A DNA stretch of 50,198 nucleotides. It comes from a virus. Where the stretch lies: the IMG/VR virus record IMGVR_UViG_3300043469_000556, positions 1-50,198 of that record; one strand, given 5' to 3'. Position 1 is the stretch's first letter; every line of letters begins with the position of its first letter. The notes below the pieces were generated by a model that did not search any database, had not been told where the DNA came from, and saw nothing but the letters and a program-made list of their open reading frames with translations. Made by a program: the position numbers and the translations under genes. Of the stretch, positions 34,386 through 43,100 are shown piece after piece.

Positions 34386-34394
34386 CAATAAATA
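34386..34394 (-). promoter_or_regulatory. TATTTAT element before the five-gene unit
   Basis: On the minus strand TATTTATTG ends 11 bases before the ATG at 34374. It is the left half of a divergent pair with the element at 34408. Confidence 0.55.
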
Positions 34395-34407
34395 CTTCGA
34401 TTTGGAG

Positions 34408-34416
34408 TATTTATCA
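34408..34416 (+). promoter_or_regulatory. TATTTAT element before the adhesin-protease gene
   Basis: TATTTATCA ends eight bases before the ATG at 34425; the only intergenic space here is 50 bases and holds both divergent elements. Confidence 0.55.
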
Positions 34417-34424
34417 TAAAAAAG

Positions 34425-37400
34425 ATGGCAAGTCAAAATATAAATCAGTATTATCGTCCAAATTGGTCTCTAAAACTTAATTTAGACTCTAGTGATATGT
34501 CTTTGACCTCAGATGAACAAGACTACAATCAAGAAGTTGTTTTTTCACCATATTTGATTGCTCAAACATATGGAGACAGACTCCCAATTTATTTTGACAT
34601 TAACAATCCTTTAAGTGTTCAAAATCAAACACTTTTGTATAAACAATACAATAATAATAATATTTTTGTATCTCAAAATTATTACAACCCAAATAATGAA
34701 GATTTAACTTGTTATTCATCATCAACATCATGTGATATTGGGTTAACAGGTATTGATAATGGATTAGTCGACCAAATGACCGGTGAAACGATAACATTTA
34801 CTAAAGGATTATACTCTGATTATTTGAAATTTAATAGAATGTACTATGACCGAAGACTTAAGTTACACCAAGTTACAGGTCACACTATGTCACCTAATGT
34901 AAGATTTTCAGGATTCAATAAAACCGTGTTATACGAAGTTGTTAGTAAATCAAGCCCTTTTGAAGGTAGGTACCACGAATTATACGGTGGGTTTTATCAA
35001 GGATTTTATAAGTTATTTGGGTTTGATTATGAAGTTTTCCCTGAAAGAATGAATAAAGGGTGGTCGGTTGAGATGGTATTAAAACCAAGATTATTCAACG
35101 AACACACTCCATTACCAAATGAAACAACTCTTAATGAAATTTATCCAAATAATAAAAATACTTTTTTTTATTTTGGGACTAGAGCTGAAAATAAATTTTA
35201 TCACCATGCAAGTGGTAGTCCATTATGTTTTTCAGGTTATAATAGAGTTACATCAGGTTTAACTGAACTACAAACATGTGCATGTTGTAATAGAACAATT
35301 ACGGATAGTAGATGTATTTTTGTTTATCCACCTAGGTCAGTGAATAATATCCATGACCCTCACGTTAATTATGGTTGTGGTAGTTGTAAGGGAGACCCAC
35401 AAAAAAAAATTACGTGTGGTTGTGATTGTAATTTAGACCCATGCGAAACTTGTGGATGGGAGTGTCAAACACACGTATGTAGTACGGTTATTGAACCAAC
35501 CCCAACACCTTCACCAACGCCAACCCCAATACCTGATTGTGAACTACCACCTGTTTGCTCTCCATCATGTGATGTTTGTACACCAACCACGACTTGTTAT
35601 AATTGTAATACAGGATTTACATCAATTGAAAATACTTGTGAGACAAACCCAATATATGATTCTATGTCAAACGCGTTATCTTTTAGATTATGTGGCGACC
35701 CAAAAAACCCTGGTATTGGTGTTAGAATGTTAAAATTTACAGGAGATTGTGTTACTACAGGCTCTTGTGAAACAAGTGGAATTACTTACACTACAGGACA
35801 CACTATTGTTGATTATTGTACGCCGCCAATTTACCCTACATGTTTATTAGAGAATCCTGCGTGGTTAGATGAGGAACATTGGTTCCAAGTAGACGCGGTA
35901 TGGGAAAGATATACATGGTTAGATACTTGCGATTTATGGTATCGAGGAGGACTTGGTGATATAACTGAAAAACTTTATTTAGAGTCACTAGCCAATAATG
36001 CATCGTCATTAATAACTGTACCATACACACAAATTGACTGTAAACCATCAGAACAAATCGAACTGGTCAGGTTAAATGAAAAATGGTTAATTGATAAATT
36101 ATACAGAAACGGAAGACTTAAAATTTATGTTAATGGTAAGTTATTCCATACTATAGAAAATTTTGAGGAAATCATCCCAAGAGGATTAGATACTGACAAA
36201 GAAAAACAAGTTGGGGTTCCGTTTAATATATCGTGGGGTGGGGGTACTCAAGGACTTAGAGAAAATTTAACTTTTTCATCAATAACACAACCTTACGGAC
36301 CATATATACAAGACCCTGAAAATTTCCCAATTAATGATTTATCAGGAACAACATTTAGTGGATTAAAAACTAATATATTAATTGAGCAAAATTTTGCGGG
36401 AACTTTTGATGGTGCTATTTCACAATTTAGAATGTATGTTACCCCATTATCGGCACCTGAGGTAAAACACAACTTTAATTTATTAAAAAATATTTTCAGA
36501 ATGTTTAATCCTGATTGTCCTGACTGCTCAACATCGGTTTGTTTACCTAACGACTTTACCTACAAAATATCCGATGAGACAACCACAACAACCACCACGG
36601 CAAATTTAACAACAACAACTACAACCTCAAATTTAACAACAACAACTACAACCACATATTCACCAACAACAACTACAACCACATATTCACCAACAACAAC
36701 TACAACCACATATTCGCCAACGCCTACACCAACAAAACAACCATCGGTAAGCTGGCCCCCAACTTCAACACCAACTTCAACACCAACACCTACGCCTACG
36801 CCTACGGTTTATACACCTGGAGAGTGTATTCGTTTTATTGATGAAGGAACGACTTGTAGTGGTACAATTGTATTACCATCAAATATAAATCCTTCACCTC
36901 AGATTAATGGTAAATCATCATATTATTTTACTTATTTTGCTCTCGCACCCCCCACCTTATTAATGAGGATTTCTTGGGATAATATAAATAATTATTGGAT
37001 TTTAGAGGATATGACCACATATTATCCATTACCTGACCCACTCGCATATCTTCCTATAAATAGTCCAACACCAATTGGGTCAATGGCTCAATGGGTGGCA
37101 CTACCAAGTCTTATAGGTAGTTGTCTATATGGTGGCGGTAGTGGTAGTGAGGGTCCACTTTTTCTTACGACTACCGGTATTGGAGATTGTTCACCTTGTT
37201 GCAAAACATTCCAATTATATAGTGGATTTGGACCTGGAACTGGTTCAACGTATCAAATTTTATATTGTGATAATACTGTTGAAGTTATTGATGTACCATT
37301 ATATGTTACCATAACTTATAAATGTGCTATCAATGTAATTAAACTTAATGGTGGAGGAACTGTAACAGTTGTTGATATCAATTGTGATTGTGACCCAAAT

Positions 37401-38072
37401 AATCTAACTTTATTTAATGAGCAAAAATTAGGTAGAATATTTATTGAGGACAAAAGAGATAACAAATATTTAATTCAAGATAAATTAACAATACCTAAAA
37501 CAACTATAACTAAAAAAGAATGGGATGGTAATGTTTGGTGGGGTAATCAAGGCAACACACCGCAATGTGTTGGTTATGCTTGGGCACATTGGATTTGTGA
37601 TGGGCCAATAACTCATAGAGGAGCTTTACCAATAATCCAACCATCGTTGATTTATCGTGAAGCTCAAAAGGTTGATGAATGGCCGGGTGAAAGGTATAAC
37701 GGTACGTCTGTTAGAGGTGGTGCAAAATATCTAATGAGTTCAGGTAAAATATCATCATACTTATGGGCGTTTGATATTAACACACTAATTAATACTGTGT
37801 TAAATGTTGGACCAGTCGTTGTTGGAACCAATTGGTATTATAATATGTTTTTTCCTAATAAAAATGGTTTAATTCGTTTAAGTGGACATATTGCGGGAGG
37901 ACACGCTTATGTTATTAATGGAGTGAACACCATCACAAAACAATTTAGAATTAAAAATAGTTGGGGGAAAGCTTGGGGAGTTTCAGGACATGCCTATATA
38001 AGTTTTTCAGATATGAAAAGACTAATAATAGAAAGGGGTGAAATCTGTTTAGCAATAGAGAAACCTTTCTAA
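34425..38072 (+). CDS. Large adhesin/tail fibre with C-terminal papain-like cysteine protease
   Basis: The product has 1215 residues. An N-terminal beta-rich part includes a LamG or concanavalin-like unit (GWSVEMVLKPRLF, then GRLKIYVNGKLFHTIENF and FDGAISQFRMYVTPLSAPEV, up to about residue 700), with an inserted cysteine-rich knot (CGCDCNLDPCETCGWECQ). A threonine stalk (TTTTTYSP repeats, about 720-770) and a Thr-Pro hinge (TPTPTPTP) follow. The last 190 residues are a C1A protease domain: Gln1042 six residues before Cys1048 (NQGNTPQCVGYAW), His1160 (GGHAYVING) and Asn1178 (IKNSWGKAWGVSG). All four catalytic positions and the Q-C spacing match papain. Its own promoter-like element and terminator bracket the gene. 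No signal peptide is present. Confidence 0.85.
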   Translation: MASQNINQYYRPNWSLKLNLDSSDMSLTSDEQDYNQEVVFSPYLIAQTYGDRLPIYFDINNPLSVQNQTLLYKQYNNNNIFVSQNYYNPNNEDLTCYSSSTSCDIGLTGIDNGLVDQMTGETITFTKGLYSDYLKFNRMYYDRRLKLHQVTGHTMSPNVRFSGFNKTVLYEVVSKSSPFEGRYHELYGGFYQGFYKLFGFDYEVFPERMNKGWSVEMVLKPRLFNEHTPLPNETTLNEIYPNNKNTFFYFGTRAENKFYHHASGSPLCFSGYNRVTSGLTELQTCACCNRTITDSRCIFVYPPRSVNNIHDPHVNYGCGSCKGDPQKKITCGCDCNLDPCETCGWECQTHVCSTVIEPTPTPSPTPTPIPDCELPPVCSPSCDVCTPTTTCYNCNTGFTSIENTCETNPIYDSMSNALSFRLCGDPKNPGIGVRMLKFTGDCVTTGSCETSGITYTTGHTIVDYCTPPIYPTCLLENPAWLDEEHWFQVDAVWERYTWLDTCDLWYRGGLGDITEKLYLESLANNASSLITVPYTQIDCKPSEQIELVRLNEKWLIDKLYRNGRLKIYVNGKLFHTIENFEEIIPRGLDTDKEKQVGVPFNISWGGGTQGLRENLTFSSITQPYGPYIQDPENFPINDLSGTTFSGLKTNILIEQNFAGTFDGAISQFRMYVTPLSAPEVKHNFNLLKNIFRMFNPDCPDCSTSVCLPNDFTYKISDETTTTTTTANLTTTTTTSNLTTTTTTTYSPTTTTTTYSPTTTTTTYSPTPTPTKQPSVSWPPTSTPTSTPTPTPTPTVYTPGECIRFIDEGTTCSGTIVLPSNINPSPQINGKSSYYFTYFALAPPTLLMRISWDNINNYWILEDMTTYYPLPDPLAYLPINSPTPIGSMAQWVALPSLIGSCLYGGGSGSEGPLFLTTTGIGDCSPCCKTFQLYSGFGPGTGSTYQILYCDNTVEVIDVPLYVTITYKCAINVIKLNGGGTVTVVDINCDCDPNNLTLFNEQKLGRIFIEDKRDNKYLIQDKLTIPKTTITKKEWDGNVWWGNQGNTPQCVGYAWAHWICDGPITHRGALPIIQPSLIYREAQKVDEWPGERYNGTSVRGGAKYLMSSGKISSYLWAFDINTLINTVLNVGPVVVGTNWYYNMFFPNKNGLIRLSGHIAGGHAYVINGVNTITKQFRIKNSWGKAWGVSGHAYISFSDMKRLIIERGEICLAIEKPF
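36594..36725 (+). repeat. 27-base tandem repeat in the adhesin stalk
   Basis: Units starting ACAACCACATATTC at 36648, 36675 and 36702, preceded by a diverged unit, encode a Thr-rich stalk with YSP interruptions. Confidence 0.85.
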
Positions 38073-38155
38073 TTACAACGTTAACCTTCGTTCCTTGTTA
38101 GACACCAATATTATCATAAGAATTTAAACTAACAAAAAAACTAAAGATATAAATA

Positions 38156-38186
38156 AAATCCTCCGAAGTTTTGGGGGATTTTTTGT
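38156..38186 (+). terminator. Terminator after the adhesin-protease gene
   Basis: A stem AAAATCCTCC/GGGGGATTTT (one G-T pair) with an eight-base loop is followed by T residues, about 80 bases after the stop. The rest of that gap shows nothing recognisable. Confidence 0.85.
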
Positions 38187-38215
38187 TTTATAAAAGAGTT
38201 AAAGTAAACACCAAC

Positions 38216-38223
38216 TATTTATT
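38216..38223 (+). promoter_or_regulatory. TATTTAT element before gene 38228
   Basis: TATTTATT ends four bases before the ATG and lies just after the terminator of the adhesin gene; it helps decide the start of this small gene. Confidence 0.45.
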
Positions 38224-38227
38224 CAAT

Positions 38228-38536
38228 ATGACGCAAATTGAGATTACTGGAGTTTTTGGAGTTACATTACCGTATAATTTATATGTATGTGATGTCTATG
38301 GTAATCAATGTGTTTTGTTGGCAACTGTTAACGTTTCTGTACCACCCGCAATATCAATGTTACTACCTACACAATTTGATTCGGCACCATCTGTTGGTGT
38401 TAAAATTATTGATTTTTTGGGGTGTGAGAAGTTTGGAATAATTTATTGTGGTTTAATCACATCTCTTAGTGATTACCAAAATGGGGAATCTTTTATTTTT
38501 ATGGATGCAAATATTTATACAGTTGAAACCCAATAA
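38228..38536 (+). CDS. Small putative virion protein
   Basis: The 102-residue product is strand-rich, with no signal peptide (MTQIEITGVFGVTLPYNLYV, then CVLLATVNVSVPP and a Cys pair). A longer frame opens at a TTG at 38171, but that codon lies inside the terminator hairpin of the preceding gene. A TATTTATT element is directly before ATG 38228, so I chose this start. Likely a small fibre-associated or tail-tip protein by location. Confidence 0.72.
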   Translation: MTQIEITGVFGVTLPYNLYVCDVYGNQCVLLATVNVSVPPAISMLLPTQFDSAPSVGVKIIDFLGCEKFGIIYCGLITSLSDYQNGESFIFMDANIYTVETQ

Positions 38537-38559
38537 AAACCAAATTATAAAAATATTCA

Positions 38560-38568
38560 TATTTATAC
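38560..38568 (+). promoter_or_regulatory. TATTTAT element before gene 38584
   Basis: TATTTATAC ends 15 bases before the ATG and would start the transcript that also covers the Pro-Thr fibre and probably the collagen-like fibre. Confidence 0.5.
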
Positions 38569-38583
38569 ATATAGACTAATAAG

Positions 38584-38820
38584 ATGCCGAATTATCAAAG
38601 ACTGACCAAAAGACCCCAATCACTGATAGTATCGCCAGATGACATTGCACACATTGTTATTACGGGAGATACATTACAAAATCCTGCAGGTTCGTCATAC
38701 AAATCAAGTATACAACAAATTGTGTATGAGTTATTACTTGGTGGTTTATTGGTTATTAGTGGTCAAAATATTTTTTCAGGAATTAATGGTGCGTTAAGAA
38801 TAAGTGAGACTAATATATGA
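38584..38820 (+). CDS. Small putative fibre-associated protein
   Basis: The 78-residue product starts [20 protein letters not shown] and has an amphipathic C-terminal helix and strand ([20 protein letters not shown]). It overlaps the next gene by four bases (ATGA), so it is coupled to the Pro-Thr fibre, and a TATTTATAC element lies 15 bases upstream. Possibly an adaptor or chaperone for the fibre; unrecognised. Confidence 0.75.
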   Translation: MPNYQRLTKRPQSLIVSPDDIAHIVITGDTLQNPAGSSYKSSIQQIVYELLLGGLLVISGQNIFSGINGALRISETNI

Positions 38821-40157
38821 ACGAAACAATTGTAATATCTAGTACCAATTATGATGGTCAAATTGTTAATGTCGTATTTAAACCTGACAACAGTATGGAT
38901 GCGATTAATTTAGGTGATGTATTATTACCTTTTTTATTTGAACCCGACTTATTAATACCCCCAAGAGAAATTTATGGGACTTACACTATTTTATCGGTTA
39001 ATTCAGACTGTCCTAACTTCTTATCTGTTGCTAGACCAACACCGACACCAACACCAACGCCAACAAATACACCGACAAGTACACCGACGGTAACACCAAC
39101 AAATACTCCAACCCCAACTTTAGACCCATGTAAGGTTCCGACTCCAACCCCAACAGTTACCCCCACGCCAACCAATACTCCAACCAATACCCCAACACCA
39201 AGTGCAACTTGTACAAATCCTTGTGGTTGTCCTAAACCAAGTAAAACTCCAAGACCAACCCCAACTTCAACTCCTACTCCAACATATAACCCTTGTGCAA
39301 CATCTACACCAACACCAACACAAACACCAACAGTAACACCAACGCCTGTAACACCTACGCCAACAGTAACACCAACACCTGTAACACCTACACCAACAAA
39401 AACACCAACAAATACTCCTACCCCAACTAACACCCCAACGCCTACATCAACCACAACTAACACCCCAACACCTACATCAACCTTAACACCAACTCCTACG
39501 CCAACAGTACCCCCAATATTTGCTTATGTGGTCCCTGAACCTCAAGACAATGGTGGTTCATCAACATCGGCGTATAAATTAGGTAGTTATATGTATTACT
39601 TAAGTGATGGTGTTACTATAGATACTAATGTTGATTGGTATGGGTATAGTAGTGGTGGATGGGCTGACCCAACAAACCCTTACTATAGTTATATGATGGA
39701 TAAGTATATTTCTTACTCAGGATTTACTTTAGGTTCTGATGGTAATTTTATGACACCAGTAACATCATTTAATGGATTGATTAAACAATCCCCTGGTGTA
39801 GATACAGACGGATATGGATGTTCAATTAACCAATACACATTTGAAACTATTACAATTAGTACTTTAAATATAAACCCTAACGAATATTATTTTTATTCTG
39901 TGTGGATACCTTTATCAGGTGTTGGGGGTGTTATGAACAATATGACAATAGGTGTTGGATATATGTCATACCCTTGCAGTTTTGACCTTTTATTAACTCC
40001 GGCAACAACAATTTCAACTACTGACATTACAGTAACTTCAGGGGCGGCAATTCCTGCGGGAGTTTACCGTGTATTATATTGTTCCGTATCGACTTTATTA
40101 CCACCATCTACACCATCAACAAATAATTTTTATTTCAAAGGGGAGACTAAAACTTAA
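38817..40157 (+). CDS. Tail fibre with Pro-Thr repeat stalk
   Basis: The product has 446 residues. A short N-terminal beta domain (residues 1-72) is followed by a 150-residue stalk of TPTP, TNTP and TPTVTP repeats, broken by two small cysteine knots ([20 protein letters not shown]), and then a C-terminal beta domain of about 210 residues ([35 protein letters not shown]). Pro-Thr stalks hold domains apart as rigid rods and are common O-glycosylation sites in Bacteroidota, where DS/T(A/I/L/V/M/T) motifs are used. A receptor-binding role is inferred from position and architecture. Confidence 0.8.
   Translation: MNETIVISSTNYDGQIVNVVFKPDNSMDAINLGDVLLPFLFEPDLLIPPREIYGTYTILSVNSDCPNFLSVARPTPTPTPTPTNTPTSTPTVTPTNTPTPTLDPCKVPTPTPTVTPTPTNTPTNTPTPSATCTNPCGCPKPSKTPRPTPTSTPTPTYNPCATSTPTPTQTPTVTPTPVTPTPTVTPTPVTPTPTKTPTNTPTPTNTPTPTSTTTNTPTPTSTLTPTPTPTVPPIFAYVVPEPQDNGGSSTSAYKLGSYMYYLSDGVTIDTNVDWYGYSSGGWADPTNPYYSYMMDKYISYSGFTLGSDGNFMTPVTSFNGLIKQSPGVDTDGYGCSINQYTFETITISTLNINPNEYYFYSVWIPLSGVGGVMNNMTIGVGYMSYPCSFDLLLTPATTISTTDITVTSGAAIPAGVYRVLYCSVSTLLPPSTPSTNNFYFKGETKT
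39030..39515 (+). repeat. Pro-Thr coding repeat of the fibre stalk
   Basis: Degenerate CCAACA/CCAACG and ACACCA units encode about 150 residues of Thr-Pro repeats, interrupted twice by cysteine-containing segments. Confidence 0.9.
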
Positions 40158-40186
40158 TTTTCGAATAATTATAATAAAAAAGATTT

Positions 40187-43100
40187 ATGCCGTTTCCATA
40201 TAAAAATCCATTAAATGCTCAACTTTCAATAGGTCCTTATACTGTCGCTAGAAATTCAGTACAAGGCACAGATTACAGTGTGCTTGGTATTGGTGGATGG
40301 ATGGAAGTTGCTAATCTTAGTGACCTTTCATTAACCTTTTCGGGAATTGGGTTACAAACTTTATCCGCAAACACAATACCAATCAATTTATATATTGGTA
40401 ATGGGACACCATTTAACCCATCATACATTAATTTAAATTCGGATAATTTTTCATCAGGAAGAAGAAGAATTGGTATGATTGCTTATGTTAATGAAACAGG
40501 ATTTGCATATCAATATCAGATTGATAATTATGAAACACTATGGAACGCAGCCACAGGTGCAACAGGTACGGTTACATTTAACCCTTATGACACCCAAGTT
40601 AAAAATAATAGTGTTGCAGGTCAAAATTTTATAAATGCGTGGACAGGTTCAACTATTGAAGGTGTATCAGGGACTACAAGAACAAATGCTAGATGGAGAA
40701 TATTTCCTGAAGATTGTTGTTTAACAGGGGGAACTTATTTTTCTGCAACTAGTCAATTAGATTTATATAATAGTGATGGTACTACGGTAGTTGTTACAGG
40801 TATTACCGCATCAGGGGGTGGTTCAGGAACTTCAGGTTCAAGTGGGACATCCGGCTCAAGTGGTTCTTCAGGAACTAGCGGAACATCAGGTTCAAGTGGA
40901 AGTTCAGGGAATGACGGAAGTTCAGGAACTAGCGGAACAAGTGGTAGTAGTGGTTCTTCAGGAACTAGCGGAACATCTGGCTCAAGCGGAAGTTCAGGTT
41001 CAAGTGGAAGTTCAGGAAATAACGGTTCTTCAGGAACTAGCGGAACATCAGGGTCTAGTGGTATTAGTGGGGTGAACGGTTCTTCAGGAACTAGCGGAAC
41101 ATCAGGTTCAAGCGGTAGTAGTGGTTCTTCAGGTGATAGCGGTTCTTCAGGTTCAAGTGGAAGTTCAGGTTCAAGTGGTGATAGCGGTTCTTCAGGAACT
41201 AGTGGAACATCAGGTTCAAGCGGAAGTTCAGGTTCAAGCGGTTCTTCAGGAGATAGCGGTTCTTCAGGAACTAGCGGAACATCAGGCTCAAGCGGTTCTT
41301 CAGGAGATAGTGGTTCTTCAGGAACTAGCGGAACATCAGGTTCAAGCGGAAGTAGTGGTTCTTCAGGAACAAGTGGCTCAAGCGGAAGTTCAGGGAATGA
41401 CGGTTCTTCAGGAACATCTGGCTCAAGCGGAAGTTCAGGTTCAAGTGGTTCAAGCGGAAGTTCAGGGAATGACGGTTCTTCAGGAACTAGCGGAACATCA
41501 GGCTCAAGTGGAAGTTCAGGTTCAAGCGGTTCTTCAGGAGATAGCGGTTCTTCAGGGACTAGCGGAACATCAGGCTCAAGCGGTTCTTCAGGAGATAGTG
41601 GTTCTTCAGGAACTAGCGGAAGTTCAGGTTCAAGTGGTGATAGTGGTTCTTCAGGAACAAGTGGCTCAAGCGGAAGTTCAGGGAATGACGGTTCTTCAGG
41701 AACATCAGGTTCAAGTGGAAGTTCAGGTTCAAGTGGCTCAAGCGGAAGTTCAGGGAATGACGGTTCTTCAGGAACTAGCGGAACATCAGGTTCTTCAGGA
41801 ACTAGCGGAACATCTGGCTCAAGTGGAAGTTCAGGTTCAAGTGGAAGTTCAGGGAATGACGGTTCTTCAGGAACTAGTGGTTCAAGTGGAAGTTCAGGGA
41901 ATGACGGTTCTTCAGGAACTAGCGGAACATCAGGGTCTAGTGGTGTTAGTGGTTCTTCAGGAACAAGTGGCTCAAGCGGAAGTTCAGGGAATGACGGTTC
42001 TTCAGGAACTAGCGGAACATCAGGGTCTAGTGGAAGTTCAGGTTCAAGTGGTGATAGTGGTTCTTCAGGAACATCTGGCTCAAGTGGAAGTTCAGGTTCA
42101 AGTGGTTCAAGCGGAAGTTCAGGGAATGACGGTTCTTCAGGAACTAGCGGAACATCAGGGTCTAGTGGTATTAGTGGGGTAAACGGTTCTTCAGGAACTA
42201 GCGGAACATCAGGTTCAAGCGGTTCTTCAGGAACTAGCGGAAGTTCAGGTTCAAGTGGTGATAGTGGTTCTTCAGGAACTAGCGGAAGTTCAGGTTCAAG
42301 TGGTTCTTCAGGAACAAGTGGCTCAAGTGGAAGTAGTGGTTCTTCAGGAACAAGTGGCTCAAGCGGAAGTTCAGGGAATGACGGTTCTTCAGGAACTAGC
42401 GGAACATCTGGTTCAAGTGGAAGTTCAGGTTCAAGTGGTGATAGTGGTTCTTCAGGAACTAGCGGAACAAGTGGAACAGATGGTTCTTCAGGAACTAGCG
42501 GAAGTTCAGGTTCAAGTGGTGATAGTGGTTCTTCAGGAACTAGCGGAACAAGTGGTTCTTCAGGAGATAGTGGTTCTTCAGGAACTAGCGGAACATCTGG
42601 TTCAAGTGGAAGTTCAGGTTCAAGTGGTGATAGCGGTTCTTCAGGAACAAGTGGAACAAGTGGAATAGATGGTTCTTCAGGAACTAGCGGAACAAGTGGT
42701 ACAGATGGTTCTTCAGGAACTAGCGGAACAAGTGGGACAGATGGTTCTTCAGGAACTAGCGGAACAAGTGGTACAGATGGTTCTTCAGGAACTAGCGGAA
42801 GTTCAGGTTCAAGTGGTGATAGTGGTTCTTCAGGAACTAGTGGAAGTTCAGGTTCAAGTGGTGATAGTGGTTCTTCAGGAACTAGTGGAAGTTCAGGTTC
42901 AAGTGGTGATAGTGGTTCTTCAGGAACTAGCGGAACAAGTGGTTCAAGTGGTACAGATGGTTCTTCAGGAACAAGTGGTACAGATGGTTCTTCAGGAACT
43001 AACGGAACATCTGGCTCAAGTGGAACATCAGGTACAGATGGTTCTTCAGGAACTAGCGGAACAAGTGGTTCAAGTGGTACATCAGGCACAGATGGTTCTT

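Noticed and set aside
38073-38155. tRNA or small RNA in the gap after the adhesin gene
   Set aside because: No cloverleaf or conserved tRNA arms could be found; only the terminator near the end of the gap is supported.
38171-38227. TTG start extending the small gene at 38228 upstream
   Set aside because: The extension would begin inside the terminator hairpin; the ATG at 38228 directly follows a TATTTAT element.
38981-39463. Minus-strand Val-Gly-rich frame
   Set aside because: It is the antisense of the Pro-Thr repeat (CCA/ACA read as TGG/TGT families).
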